64,000 nt of DNA from Mycobacterium rhizamassiliense (GTDB lineage Bacteria; Actinomycetota; Actinomycetes; Mycobacteriales; Mycobacteriaceae). The notes below the pieces were generated by a model. It saw only the letters and a list, made by a program, of their open reading frames with translations. It was not told the origin of the DNA and did no database searches. How positions within the stretch are numbered: position 1 is the first letter of the stretch; each line of letters starts with the position of its first letter. The stretch spans positions 1,325,606 through 1,389,605 of the forward strand of contig NZ_LT721901.1 of the NCBI RefSeq assembly GCF_900157375.1, in the 5' to 3' direction. Shown one piece after another: positions 57,262 to 64,000 of this stretch. The position numbers and the translations under genes were made by a program.

Positions 57262-58215
57262 TCAGGCGGCGGTGTTGTGCAACCCGCGGGGGTCGATGCC
57301 GACGCGCCGCCACGCGGCGGCCGCCCAGGTCGTGTAGAGCACCGACAGCGGAAGCCGGTTGATCACCGGATTGAGGGCGCGCATGACGGCGGCGAACCGC
57401 TGAAAACGCTTCTCCTTCTTGGCATTCCACTCCAGCTGGCACACGTCGCGCATCTCCTGCGGCAGCGTCCCGACCAGGACCAGGCGGGTGTAGGCGTTCA
57501 GCGGCGCCGACAACGCCTTCCATACCGGCTTGGGGATCCAGCGCGGGCCGGGGATCCCCTTGCGGATGTAGCCGGTGCCGTACAGGACGGTCTTGTGCGG
57601 GACGAAGCGTTCGAGCATCTCGTCCCAGTACGCCAGGAAGTCCGCGTAGGTCTGCGGCTGGCCCCGGTCGCTGACGCCGTAGAAGCCGTACCAGAGCTTG
57701 CCTTCGGTGAAGATCTGCTCCTTCTCGGCGTCCGACAGCCGGCGGATGAATGTGTCGGCGTTGTAGATCACCTGATCGACGAAGGTGGCATGCGCCCAGT
57801 AGAACAGCTCCGGGTTCAGCGCGTGATACCGCGAGCCGTCGCTGACCGTGCCCTTGATCGGCTTGTGAAAGTCCCGGACCTTGCGCCCCCACTCGTGCGG
57901 GTCCTCGGAGTAGACGGTCTTCATCAACGGTGGCCCGGTGCGCTTGGCCCTGCCCAGGGTGTCGCTGAACACCACCGAGTGGTCGAGCACGCCCTGGCCC
58001 AGCTGCTCGATGCAGTTCTCGACGCCGGCGACGCGCTGGAACCCGAACAGCTGCGTGCGGTAATCGCCGTAGAACTTCCAGATCAGGGAATCGGGCCCCA
58101 ACCGCGCGGCGGCGTCGGCGATGTCGTCGATCGGCATGGGCTGCGCCTCGCGGACCCCGCTGTCGAATCGCGCGCCGGCCGTCGGCCCCGTCAACTCGTC
58201 ATGCTGGGCTGTCAC
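57262..58215 (-). CDS. MpaB-like (DUF2236) oxygenase family protein
   Basis: 317 residues. Conserved features of the DUF2236/MpaB family: DSLIWKFYGDYRTQLFG near the start, FHKPIKG, and the central YWAHATFVDQVI; members are heme-containing latex-clearing-like or prenyl-chain oxygenases. The GTG at 58215 has AGGGGAG six bases upstream; a GTG at 58221 lies too close to it. Divergent from a TetR gene that probably represses it. Substrate unknown. Confidence 0.85.
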   Translation of the reverse strand: MTAQHDELTGPTAGARFDSGVREAQPMPIDDIADAAARLGPDSLIWKFYGDYRTQLFGFQRVAGVENCIEQLGQGVLDHSVVFSDTLGRAKRTGPPLMKTVYSEDPHEWGRKVRDFHKPIKGTVSDGSRYHALNPELFYWAHATFVDQVIYNADTFIRRLSDAEKEQIFTEGKLWYGFYGVSDRGQPQTYADFLAYWDEMLERFVPHKTVLYGTGYIRKGIPGPRWIPKPVWKALSAPLNAYTRLVLVGTLPQEMRDVCQLEWNAKKEKRFQRFAAVMRALNPVINRLPLSVLYTTWAAAAWRRVGIDPRGLHNTAA

Positions 58216-58234
58216 GCCCACCTCCCCTGAAGCA

Positions 58235-58262
58235 CTGACACAAAAGTGTATCTTTGTTTCAG
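58235..58262. promoter_or_regulatory. inverted repeat, candidate TetR operator
   Basis: CTGACACAAA (58235-58244) and TTTGTTTCAG (58253-58262) are inverted copies with nine of ten positions matching and an eight-base spacer. The site lies between the MpaB-like gene and the TetR gene and is placed to control both. It is clearly richer in A/T than its surroundings. Confidence 0.6.
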
Positions 58263-58307
58263 GCTAGCATCCGGATAGCCGAGATTGCCGTTGGGGGGTC
58301 GGGATCC

Positions 58308-58916
58308 ATGCAGAGCCAGAGCCCCACCCGCAATCTGGACGACGGCACCGACGTCGACCGCACCATCCTGGACACCGCGCGCCAGGTGTTCGAGACCTAC
58401 GGCGTGCGCCGCGCCAACATCGAGGACATCGCCGCGCGCGCCGGCGTCAGCCGCAGCACCGTCTACCGGCGCTTTCCCACCAAGGACGACCTGTTCGAAC
58501 GGGTCGTGCGCCGCGAGGCCGAGCAGTTCTTCGCCACACTGGACCGGGCCACCAGCGGCCGCGATCCGCGGCAGGCCGTGATCGAGGCATTCACGCTGGG
58601 CGTACGCCTGGTCCAAGATTCGACCCTGTACTCCCGGATCGTCGAGAGCGAGCCCGAGCTGTTCGGCCTGTTCTCCCGCTCGGATGCCTTCCCGATCCGC
58701 CAATTCGCCGATGGCATCGCCCACACGCTGCGCAGATGCGGCGCCGACCTGCCCGACGCCGACCTGGCCAACATCGCCGACGTGCTGCTGCGCGTCGCCC
58801 TCGGCATCATCGTGTTCCCCACCGAGCGGCTCGACATCTCCGACGATGCCGCGGTCCGCGACTACGCCGCACGCTATCTGGTCCCGATCATCGGCTCGTC
58901 GCCAAACTTGTCGTAG
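58308..58916 (+). CDS. TetR-family transcriptional regulator
   Basis: 202 residues. TetR helix-turn-helix in residues 15-65 (ILDTARQVFETYGVRRANIEDIAARAGVSRSTVYRRF shown in parts as IEDIAARAGVSRSTVYRRFP), then an all-helical ligand domain. The ATG at 58308 has GGGGGGTCGGGA upstream; an in-frame start at 58254 would lie inside the operator. Probably represses itself and the divergent MpaB-like gene. Confidence 0.92.
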   Translation: MQSQSPTRNLDDGTDVDRTILDTARQVFETYGVRRANIEDIAARAGVSRSTVYRRFPTKDDLFERVVRREAEQFFATLDRATSGRDPRQAVIEAFTLGVRLVQDSTLYSRIVESEPELFGLFSRSDAFPIRQFADGIAHTLRRCGADLPDADLANIADVLLRVALGIIVFPTERLDISDDAAVRDYAARYLVPIIGSSPNLS

Positions 58917-58936
58917 CCCTGCCCTAGCCTGTAACG

Positions 58937-60313
58937 GTGGCCAGGTGGTCCGAGGCACCACGAACCCGATACGCCAGTTGCGGGGAGATCGACATCGCGT
59001 ATCAGGTGTTCGGCGATGGGCCGATCGATCTGCTCCTGCTGCCGGGGCCGTCCATCCCGATCGACACCGTGGATGGGGAGCCGTCGATGTACCGGTTCCA
59101 CCGGCGCCTGGCGTCCTTCGCCCGGGTGATCCGGCTCGACCAGCGCGGCATCGGCCTGTCGTCGCGGGTCTCCTCGGTGGACGCGATCGGGCCGAAATAC
59201 TGGGCCATGGACGCGATTTCCGTGATGAACGCCGTCGGATGCGAGCGGGCGACCGTGGTGGCCCCCAGCTTCACCTCGATGACGGGCCTGGTCCTGGCGG
59301 CCGACCACCCCGAGCGAGTCAGCAGCCTGGTGATCATCAACGGCGCCGCCCGCACGCTGCACGCCCCCGACTACCCGATGGGCTCCGAACCGGAGACCCT
59401 CGATCCCTACACGACGACGCTGATCGAGCCCGACGCCGTCGACCAGGGCTTCGACATCCTCGGGATCATCGCCCCCAGCGTCGCCGACGACAACGCGTTC
59501 CGCTCGTGGTGGGACATGGCCGGCAACCGCGCCGCCTCGCCCAGCATGGCCCGCGCGATGATCAACACCATCCGGCACTCCGACGTGCGGGACACGCTGC
59601 CCCGCGTCACCGCGCCGACGCTGATCCTGCAGCGCGACAATTCGGAGTTCGCCCCGGTCGGCCACGCCCACTACCTCGCCGAGCACGTCGCCGGGTCGCG
59701 CCTGGTCGAGCTCCCGGGCGAGGACGCGCTGTACTGGGTGGGCGACACCGCCCCGATGCTCGACGAGATCGAGGAGTTCATCACCGGCGTGCGCGGCGGC
59801 TCCGAGGCCGAGCGCCTGCTCACCACGATCGTCTTCACCGACATCGTGAGCTCGACCGAACGCGCGGCCCTGCTCGGCGACGACCGCTGGCGCGATCTGC
59901 TCGACAACCACGACACCATCGTGCGGCACGAACTGAAACGCTTCGCCGGACGCGAAGTCAACACTGCCGGAGACGGCTTCGTCGCCACCTTCCGCAGCCC
60001 GAGCGCTGCGATCGCCTGCGCCGACTGCATCGTCGACGCGGTTCGCGTCCTGGGCATCGAGGTGCGGGTCGGCATCCACGCGGGCGAGGTCGAGGTGCGC
60101 GGCCCCGACGTCGCGGGCATGGCCGTGCACATCGGCGCGCGGGTCGCCGCCCAGGCGGGGCCCGGCGAAGTCCTGGTCTCCTCGACGGTGCGCGACATCG
60201 TCACCGGGTCGCGGCACCGGTTCGCCGACCGCGGTGAGACCGCACTCAAGGGCGTGCCGGGCCTCTGGCAGCTGTGCACGCTGGTCAGCGAACACGCGGT
60301 CGTCAAGCGTTAA
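58937..60313 (+). CDS. alpha/beta-hydrolase fused to class III nucleotide cyclase domain
   Basis: 458 residues. Residues 1-285 form an alpha/beta-hydrolase fold, but the nucleophile elbow reads APSFTSM (Ser111) instead of GxSxG. Residues 295-455 form a class III adenylate/guanylate cyclase domain: metal ligands Asp302 (FTDIVSST) and Asp346 (NTAGDGF) are present. The substrate-lysine position reads N in EVNTAGDG and the usual N of VNxAAR is His in AVHIGARV. Cyclase activity is therefore uncertain. GTG start. Cytoplasmic. Confidence 0.9.
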   Translation: MARWSEAPRTRYASCGEIDIAYQVFGDGPIDLLLLPGPSIPIDTVDGEPSMYRFHRRLASFARVIRLDQRGIGLSSRVSSVDAIGPKYWAMDAISVMNAVGCERATVVAPSFTSMTGLVLAADHPERVSSLVIINGAARTLHAPDYPMGSEPETLDPYTTTLIEPDAVDQGFDILGIIAPSVADDNAFRSWWDMAGNRAASPSMARAMINTIRHSDVRDTLPRVTAPTLILQRDNSEFAPVGHAHYLAEHVAGSRLVELPGEDALYWVGDTAPMLDEIEEFITGVRGGSEAERLLTTIVFTDIVSSTERAALLGDDRWRDLLDNHDTIVRHELKRFAGREVNTAGDGFVATFRSPSAAIACADCIVDAVRVLGIEVRVGIHAGEVEVRGPDVAGMAVHIGARVAAQAGPGEVLVSSTVRDIVTGSRHRFADRGETALKGVPGLWQLCTLVSEHAVVKR

Positions 60314-60442
60314 CGAAAGCCACATTTCCGCGCGCTCGATGCGCCCCACGGCTCGGCGTAGGCTGCTTTCAGGGGCCTGTCAGCGGTGCCGCGCCCGCTG
60401 GAATTTCCCTGTACGGCTTGCTATTTGCCCGAAGGAGTACCC

Positions 60443-61183
60443 ATGACCGACGTGCACATCTCGCTGCCTCCCGCGCTGCGCCGGGCGCTGGAGCTGCTCA
60501 GCGATCCACCGGCGGATCCGGACGTCAGCAGGGGTTATCTCGATCTGCTCGGCGCGGCCGGAGGCGACGCCGTCGAAAAGAACACCGGCCCGATCCAGGC
60601 GGCGTGGGCGTCGCCGATCGGGTCGATGCTGTACGACAACGCGCAAGCGCTATCGCGCCGGGTGCTCACCGCGTTTCAGCACCCCGCCGAGTGGCTGAGC
60701 ATCCCGTCGGGCGGGGTCGCCCTTGATGTCGGGTCGGGTCCGGGCAACGTCACCTCCGCCCTGGCCCACAGCGCCGGACCCGACGGGCTGGCGCTGGGCG
60801 TCGACATCTCCGAGCCGATGCTGGCGCGCGCCGCCCGCAACGAGGCCGGCCCGCACGTCGGCTTCATCCGGGCCGACGCACAACGACTTCCCTTGCGCGA
60901 CAACACCGTTGATGCCGTGGTCTCGATGGCCGTGTTGCAACTGGTGCCGGATCCGGCCGCAGCCCTCGCCGAAATGGCCCGCGTGCTGCGCCCGGGCGGG
61001 CGGCTGGCCATCATGGTTCCGACCGCCGGGCGCGCGGCGCGGCTCTGGCAACTGCTGCCCAACATCGGGGCACACGCGTTCGGTGAGGATGAGATCGCGG
61101 ACATCCTGGAAGACAACGGATTTACCAGTGTGCGTGTCAAGAACCTCGGCACATTCCAGACGGTGCGCGCCAAAAACGGCTAG
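60443..61183 (+). CDS. class I SAM-dependent methyltransferase
   Basis: 246 residues. Motif I is VALDVGSGPGNVT, then GVDISEPML, ADAQRLPLRDNTVDAVVSM and ARVLRPGGRLAIMVP, the UbiE/Methyltransf_11 pattern. An N-terminal helical extension of about 90 residues precedes the fold. GAAGGAG lies before the ATG at 60443. Substrate unknown. Its stop shares CTAG with the convergent SDR. Confidence 0.92.
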   Translation: MTDVHISLPPALRRALELLSDPPADPDVSRGYLDLLGAAGGDAVEKNTGPIQAAWASPIGSMLYDNAQALSRRVLTAFQHPAEWLSIPSGGVALDVGSGPGNVTSALAHSAGPDGLALGVDISEPMLARAARNEAGPHVGFIRADAQRLPLRDNTVDAVVSMAVLQLVPDPAAALAEMARVLRPGGRLAIMVPTAGRAARLWQLLPNIGAHAFGEDEIADILEDNGFTSVRVKNLGTFQTVRAKNG

Positions 61184-61986
61184 GCGTTTTTAAAGGCCGG
61201 GTGCCCGCGTCGCAGCGCCGGCAATAGCAATTCCGGTGGGGCAACGCGGAAAAGCGCGCCAGCGATCCGGTTGACGCGCCCGGGCACGACGACCGCCTTG
61301 CCCGCGGCCAGGCCGTCGATGCCAGCCTGCGCCACCTTGTCAGCGGGAATCCACATCACCCGGGGCAGCGCGGCCTCGGCTTCTTCCTTGTCGAAACCGG
61401 CGGCCTCGCCGAACCCGGTGTCCACCGGTCCCGGGCACAGCGCGGTCGCGCTGACCCCGGTGCCGCGCAACTCGCCGCGCAGGCTGTGGGTGTAGGACAG
61501 GACGAACGCCTTCGCGCCGCCGTACGCGGCCTGGCCGGGTAGCGGTCCGAACGCCGCCACCGACGCCACGTTCAGCACGGCTCCACGCCGCCGGTCCACC
61601 ATGCCGGGCAGGAACCTGCTGCACAGGTCGACCACCGCGGCCACGTCGACCTCGACGAGGTTGACCTCTTGCTCCGGAACGGATTTCGCGACCACGCCCA
61701 GTGTGGAGAGCCCGGCGTTGTTGATCAGGATGTCCGGAATCAAGCCGAGCCCCGCGACCCGGTCCGGCAGGCTCGCCCGCGCGGCCCGATCGGACAGGTC
61801 CGCGGGCAGCGGGTGCGCTTGCGGGCCCAGGCGCGCGGCGAGCTCGTCAAGGCGATCGGCGCTGCGGGCGACCAGCACGACCTGGTAGCCACGCCGGGCG
61901 AGGATCTGGGCCATCTGTTCGCCGATGCCCGACGACGCGCCGGTGACGATGGCGGCGCTTTCGTTTCCCGGTGGTGGAAGAGTCAT
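61180..61986 (-). CDS. short-chain dehydrogenase/reductase
   Basis: 268 residues. [18 protein letters not shown], Ser in NVASVAAFG and YGGAK active site; C-terminal PGRVNRIAGAL is typical of the DltE/YqjQ-like SDRs of mycobacteria. It follows the SRPBCC gene by ten bases and is probably co-transcribed with it. Confidence 0.92.
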   Translation of the reverse strand: MTLPPPGNESAAIVTGASSGIGEQMAQILARRGYQVVLVARSADRLDELAARLGPQAHPLPADLSDRAARASLPDRVAGLGLIPDILINNAGLSTLGVVAKSVPEQEVNLVEVDVAAVVDLCSRFLPGMVDRRRGAVLNVASVAAFGPLPGQAAYGGAKAFVLSYTHSLRGELRGTGVSATALCPGPVDTGFGEAAGFDKEEAEAALPRVMWIPADKVAQAGIDGLAAGKAVVVPGRVNRIAGALFRVAPPELLLPALRRGHPAFKNA

Positions 61987-61996
61987 GCCGCGCCCC

Positions 61997-62452
61997 TCAA
62001 CTTCCGAGGCTCTGCACGAGCATTGCCAGCTTGTCCATCGACTCGCGCAGCATTTCCGGAGTGGTCGAACGCGCTTTCTCCAACCGGTTCCGATCGGTCA
62101 GCGCGGACCAGTCGTAGGTGTGCGTCACGTTGGTCAGCGAGGCGTTGATCGGCTCGAGCTGCCAGCGCCACAGGTGTCCGGGTGGCTGCTTTCCGGGTTC
62201 GGCTGGGCGCCAAGCGATCTTGGTGCCCTCGATGAACTCGACGACATGGTTCTCCCGCACCGCGCCGTTGGTCAGCGTCATCTTGAACACGTCACCGATC
62301 TGGTGGACGCGCTGCCCCGGGGCGGCCGAGGCGAGATTCTCGTTGCCGTCCCAGCGCGGCTGGTTCGACGGGTCGGCGATCAGCTCGAAGATCGCCGCGG
62401 CGCCGGCGGAAATCACCCGGGTGGCGCTCACGATTTGTTCGGGTTCGGTCAT
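61997..62452 (-). CDS. SRPBCC-family protein
   Basis: 151 residues: VSATRVISAGAAAIFELIADPSNQPRWDG start, FEWRP-like strand (TKIAWRPAEPG), and a C-terminal helix LRESMDKLAMLV. This is the polyketide-cyclase/dehydrase fold common in mycobacteria; it binds a hydrophobic ligand. The ATG at 62452 is the family start. Upstream partner of the SDR. Confidence 0.88.
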   Translation of the reverse strand: MTEPEQIVSATRVISAGAAAIFELIADPSNQPRWDGNENLASAAPGQRVHQIGDVFKMTLTNGAVRENHVVEFIEGTKIAWRPAEPGKQPPGHLWRWQLEPINASLTNVTHTYDWSALTDRNRLEKARSTTPEMLRESMDKLAMLVQSLGS

Positions 62453-62549
62453 AGGGCAATCCAAACACGTCACCCGCGATGGGGGTCGGCTGGCTGCCGG
62501 CCCCGACCGCGGGTGACTCGCGCTGGCCGGACAGCGAATCTCACGGCGT

Positions 62550-63233
62550 TTAGGAAGTTGCCACCGGTCCGGACAGGGCCGCCTTGACGTGGCGGCTGAC
62601 GTCGTCGGCCAGCACCTCGATGTCTCCGCGCTCAATGCCATCGACGATTTCGCGCGCAACCTCACGCGGGTCGTTCTTCGGCGCGTCGACATGCGCGAAC
62701 ATCTCGGTGTCGGTGTAACCCAGGTGGACCGCAGTGACCAGCGTGCCCTGCTTCGCGAGCTCGATGCGCAACGAGTTGGTGAGCGACCAGATGGCGGCCT
62801 TCGAGTCACCGTAGCCACCGAATCCGCCCGCCCACGCTACGACGGAGCTGATGTCGACCAGTGCGCCACCACCGTTGGCGGCTACGACCGGGGCGAACGC
62901 CTGGGCCACCCGAAGCGGACCGAAGTAGTTGGTCTCGAACACCTCCCGGACCTCCTCGATGTCACTGGTCAGCAGCTCGTACGCACCGGCGACGCCGGCA
63001 TTGTTCACCACGATGTCGGCGTCGGATGCCGCAACAGCGAGCGCCGCAACCGAATCCGGGTCGGTGACGTCGAGCTCGACACCCACCACGCGTGGGTCCT
63101 CGCTTGGTTTGGGCGCCCGCGCTGTGGCGTAGACCTTGGCCGCACCCCGGCGCAGAAACTCGTCCACGATGGCCTTGCCGATTCCGCGCTGCCCCCCGGT
63201 AACCACGACCGTCGACCCGTTGATATTGACCAT
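62550..63233 (-). CDS. short-chain dehydrogenase/reductase
   Basis: 227 residues. TGGQRGIGKA, VNNAGVAGAYE, Ser in DISSVVAWA and YGDSK active site; short member without C-terminal extension. The ATG at 63233 has AAGGAG about ten bases upstream. Divergent from the CGNR regulator across a compact promoter region, so it is the likely target of that regulator. Confidence 0.92.
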   Translation of the reverse strand: MVNINGSTVVVTGGQRGIGKAIVDEFLRRGAAKVYATARAPKPSEDPRVVGVELDVTDPDSVAALAVAASDADIVVNNAGVAGAYELLTSDIEEVREVFETNYFGPLRVAQAFAPVVAANGGGALVDISSVVAWAGGFGGYGDSKAAIWSLTNSLRIELAKQGTLVTAVHLGYTDTEMFAHVDAPKNDPREVAREIVDGIERGDIEVLADDVSRHVKAALSGPVATS

Positions 63234-63270
63234 GATCCCCACTCCTTGACTTAGGTTAAATACCTTTGCA

Positions 63271-63323
63271 TATGTCACCATAATTGCGGCCATCGACATA
63301 GTCAAGTAGTATTTGGCTATGTC
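63271..63323. promoter_or_regulatory. divergent promoters with three TATGTC half-sites
   Basis: TATGTC at 63271-63276, its inverse GACATA at 63295-63300 and TATGTC again at 63318-63323 are regularly spaced. On the plus strand TTGCGG (63284-63289), 17 bases and TAGTAT (63307-63312) lead six bases later to the ATG of the CGNR gene, a leaderless arrangement. On the minus strand TTGACT (63306-63301) and TATGGT (63282-63277) form a promoter for the SDR. The half-sites overlap both. Confidence 0.5.
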
Positions 63324-63960
63324 TGAATGGTCTGGATCCTGCCGGCTACCAGTCGCGGTGGCACCCGGCGGCCTGGGGCTGGTGCAGGACTTTCTGAACA
63401 CGGTCAACGTGCAGGAATACGGCCCAGACCTGCTGGCCGACACCGAACGGGCGCGGGACTGGGCCACCGGGGCGGTGCGCACCTGGTCCGCGCTACGTGG
63501 CGTCGACACTGAGCCACCCGCGCTGGGCGACACGGATCTATCGAAGCTGCGTGCCTTGCGCGACACGATCGCGAAGATGGTCGCCGGAGAGCCGCCGGGC
63601 CGCCGGGGCGCGATGTCTGTTGCCGCCACCTTCGCGCTGTCGGATACGGGCGAGGTGCGGCTCGAGCCGAGCGGTACCGGCTGGCAGTGGCTGGCTTCTG
63701 CGCTCTGGGCCGAGATCATGCTCGGCCAGCAGGAGGGGACCTGGCGGCGGGTCAAGCGATGCCACAACCACGATTGCGGGTCGACCTTCTACGACCGCTC
63801 GAAGAACAACAGCGGGGTGTGGCACGACGTGAAGACGTGTGGCAACGTCGCCAATCTGCGGGCTTCGCGGGCGCGCCGGCGCGAACGGGAGCGTGCCGCG
63901 CAGGACAACCCGCTCAGCCCAGCACCGGCAGCAGCCGCAGCAGCACCCGGGCGGAACTGA
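63319..63960 (+). CDS. CGNR zinc-finger/ABATE-domain regulator
   Basis: 213 residues. An N-terminal ABATE domain (LGLVQDFLNTVNV, VRTWSAL) and a C-terminal CGNR zinc finger with Cys residues in CHNHDCGSTFYD and KTCGNVANLRASRARRR. These proteins are putative stress-responsive DNA-binding regulators. The tail is Ala/Pro-rich. The ATG at 63319 sits at a leaderless distance from a -10 element. The 3' end overlaps the next, convergent gene by 47 bases. Confidence 0.88.
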   Translation: MSEWSGSCRLPVAVAPGGLGLVQDFLNTVNVQEYGPDLLADTERARDWATGAVRTWSALRGVDTEPPALGDTDLSKLRALRDTIAKMVAGEPPGRRGAMSVAATFALSDTGEVRLEPSGTGWQWLASALWAEIMLGQQEGTWRRVKRCHNHDCGSTFYDRSKNNSGVWHDVKTCGNVANLRASRARRRERERAAQDNPLSPAPAAAAAAPGRN

Positions 63961-64000
63961 CCGCGACCTCCTCGGCGAACCGGTTGAAGTCCAGACCGGA
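63914..64000 (-). CDS. C-terminus of an unidentified gene, cut by window end
   Basis: On the minus strand the last 87 bases read 28 codons and a stop (SGLDFNRFAEEVAVSS...LLPVLG). The composition and helix-like pattern look coding, but the fragment is too short to assign. It would be convergent with the CGNR regulator and overlap its end. Confidence 0.5.
   Translation of the reverse strand, partial: SGLDFNRFAEEVAVSSARVLLRLLPVLG

Noticed and set aside
61180..61183. CTAG shared by two convergent stop codons (also at 51821-51824)
   Set aside because: Two occurrences in compact convergent pairs; a simple consequence of tight packing rather than a special signal.
1..64000. CRISPR arrays, tRNA or rRNA genes, prophage or complete insertion sequences
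   Set aside because: No regularly spaced direct repeats, cloverleaf-like sequences, integrases or transposase motifs were seen on either strand.

Overview
The window is high-GC actinobacterial chromosome and almost certainly comes from a slow-growing Mycobacterium of the M. avium complex type. The evidence is a block of genes recognisable from M. tuberculosis in conserved neighbourhoods: treS-mak, pepA, fusA2, fadD7-oxcA-oxyS, ldtA, a transmembrane acyltransferase, ctpI and an Rv0106-type gene. GTG starts, 1-8 base overlaps and leaderless-type promoters are frequent. I saw no rRNA, tRNA, CRISPR array, intact insertion sequence or prophage.

Layout. 1-8.5 kb: a YoaK-like membrane protein, the treS-mak trehalose-to-glycogen pair, the secreted protease PepA, an F420/FMN-type oxidoreductase, the EF-G paralogue FusA2 and a small membrane protein. 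8.5-13.6 kb: an oxalate module (oxalyl-CoA synthetase-like FadD7 divergent from oxalyl-CoA decarboxylase OxcA, with the LysR regulator OxyS) and a cysteine hydrolase. 13.7-23.5 kb: L,D-transpeptidase, a complete carboxylic acid reductase, a lipoprotein, a quinone oxidoreductase, an O-methyltransferase and an acyltransferase-SGNH protein.

23.6-40.6 kb: an accessory catabolic island of two divergent, tightly overlapping operons around a GntR regulator. The left operon holds an SDR, a Rieske oxygenase, a flavin monooxygenase of Baeyer-Villiger type, a second SDR, a class III CoA-transferase, an oxalyl-CoA-decarboxylase/2-hydroxyacyl-CoA-lyase-like TPP enzyme and an aldehyde dehydrogenase. The right operon holds an SMP-30/NHL lactonase-like protein, GntR, two acyl-CoA ligases flanking an SDR, and a zinc alcohol dehydrogenase. 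Together they read as a ring hydroxylation, ketone, lactone, hydroxy-acid, CoA-thioester and one-carbon cleavage pathway. The substrate is unknown. A 14-bp perfect palindrome and a degenerate second copy lie between the operons.

40.6-51.8 kb: small SRPBCC and NTF2-like genes, then the giant P-type ATPase CtpI, whose N-terminal half looks like a degenerate second ATPase. An acyl-CoA ligase/SDR pair follows, then a zinc-starvation locus: an mrf-like gene divergent from four zinc-independent ribosomal protein genes, with two Zur-box-like palindromes between them.

51.8-64 kb: a pair resembling EhpF/EhpG of phenazine tailoring (a split carboxylate-activating and carboxylate-reducing system) with an SDR and a LysR regulator; a divergent 2,3-dihydroxybenzoate-decarboxylase-like amidohydrolase; a MpaB-like oxygenase divergent from a TetR gene across a good inverted repeat; a hydrolase-cyclase fusion; a methyltransferase; two SDRs; an SRPBCC protein; and a CGNR zinc-finger regulator. 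The last 87 bases hold the C-terminus of a further gene on the minus strand.
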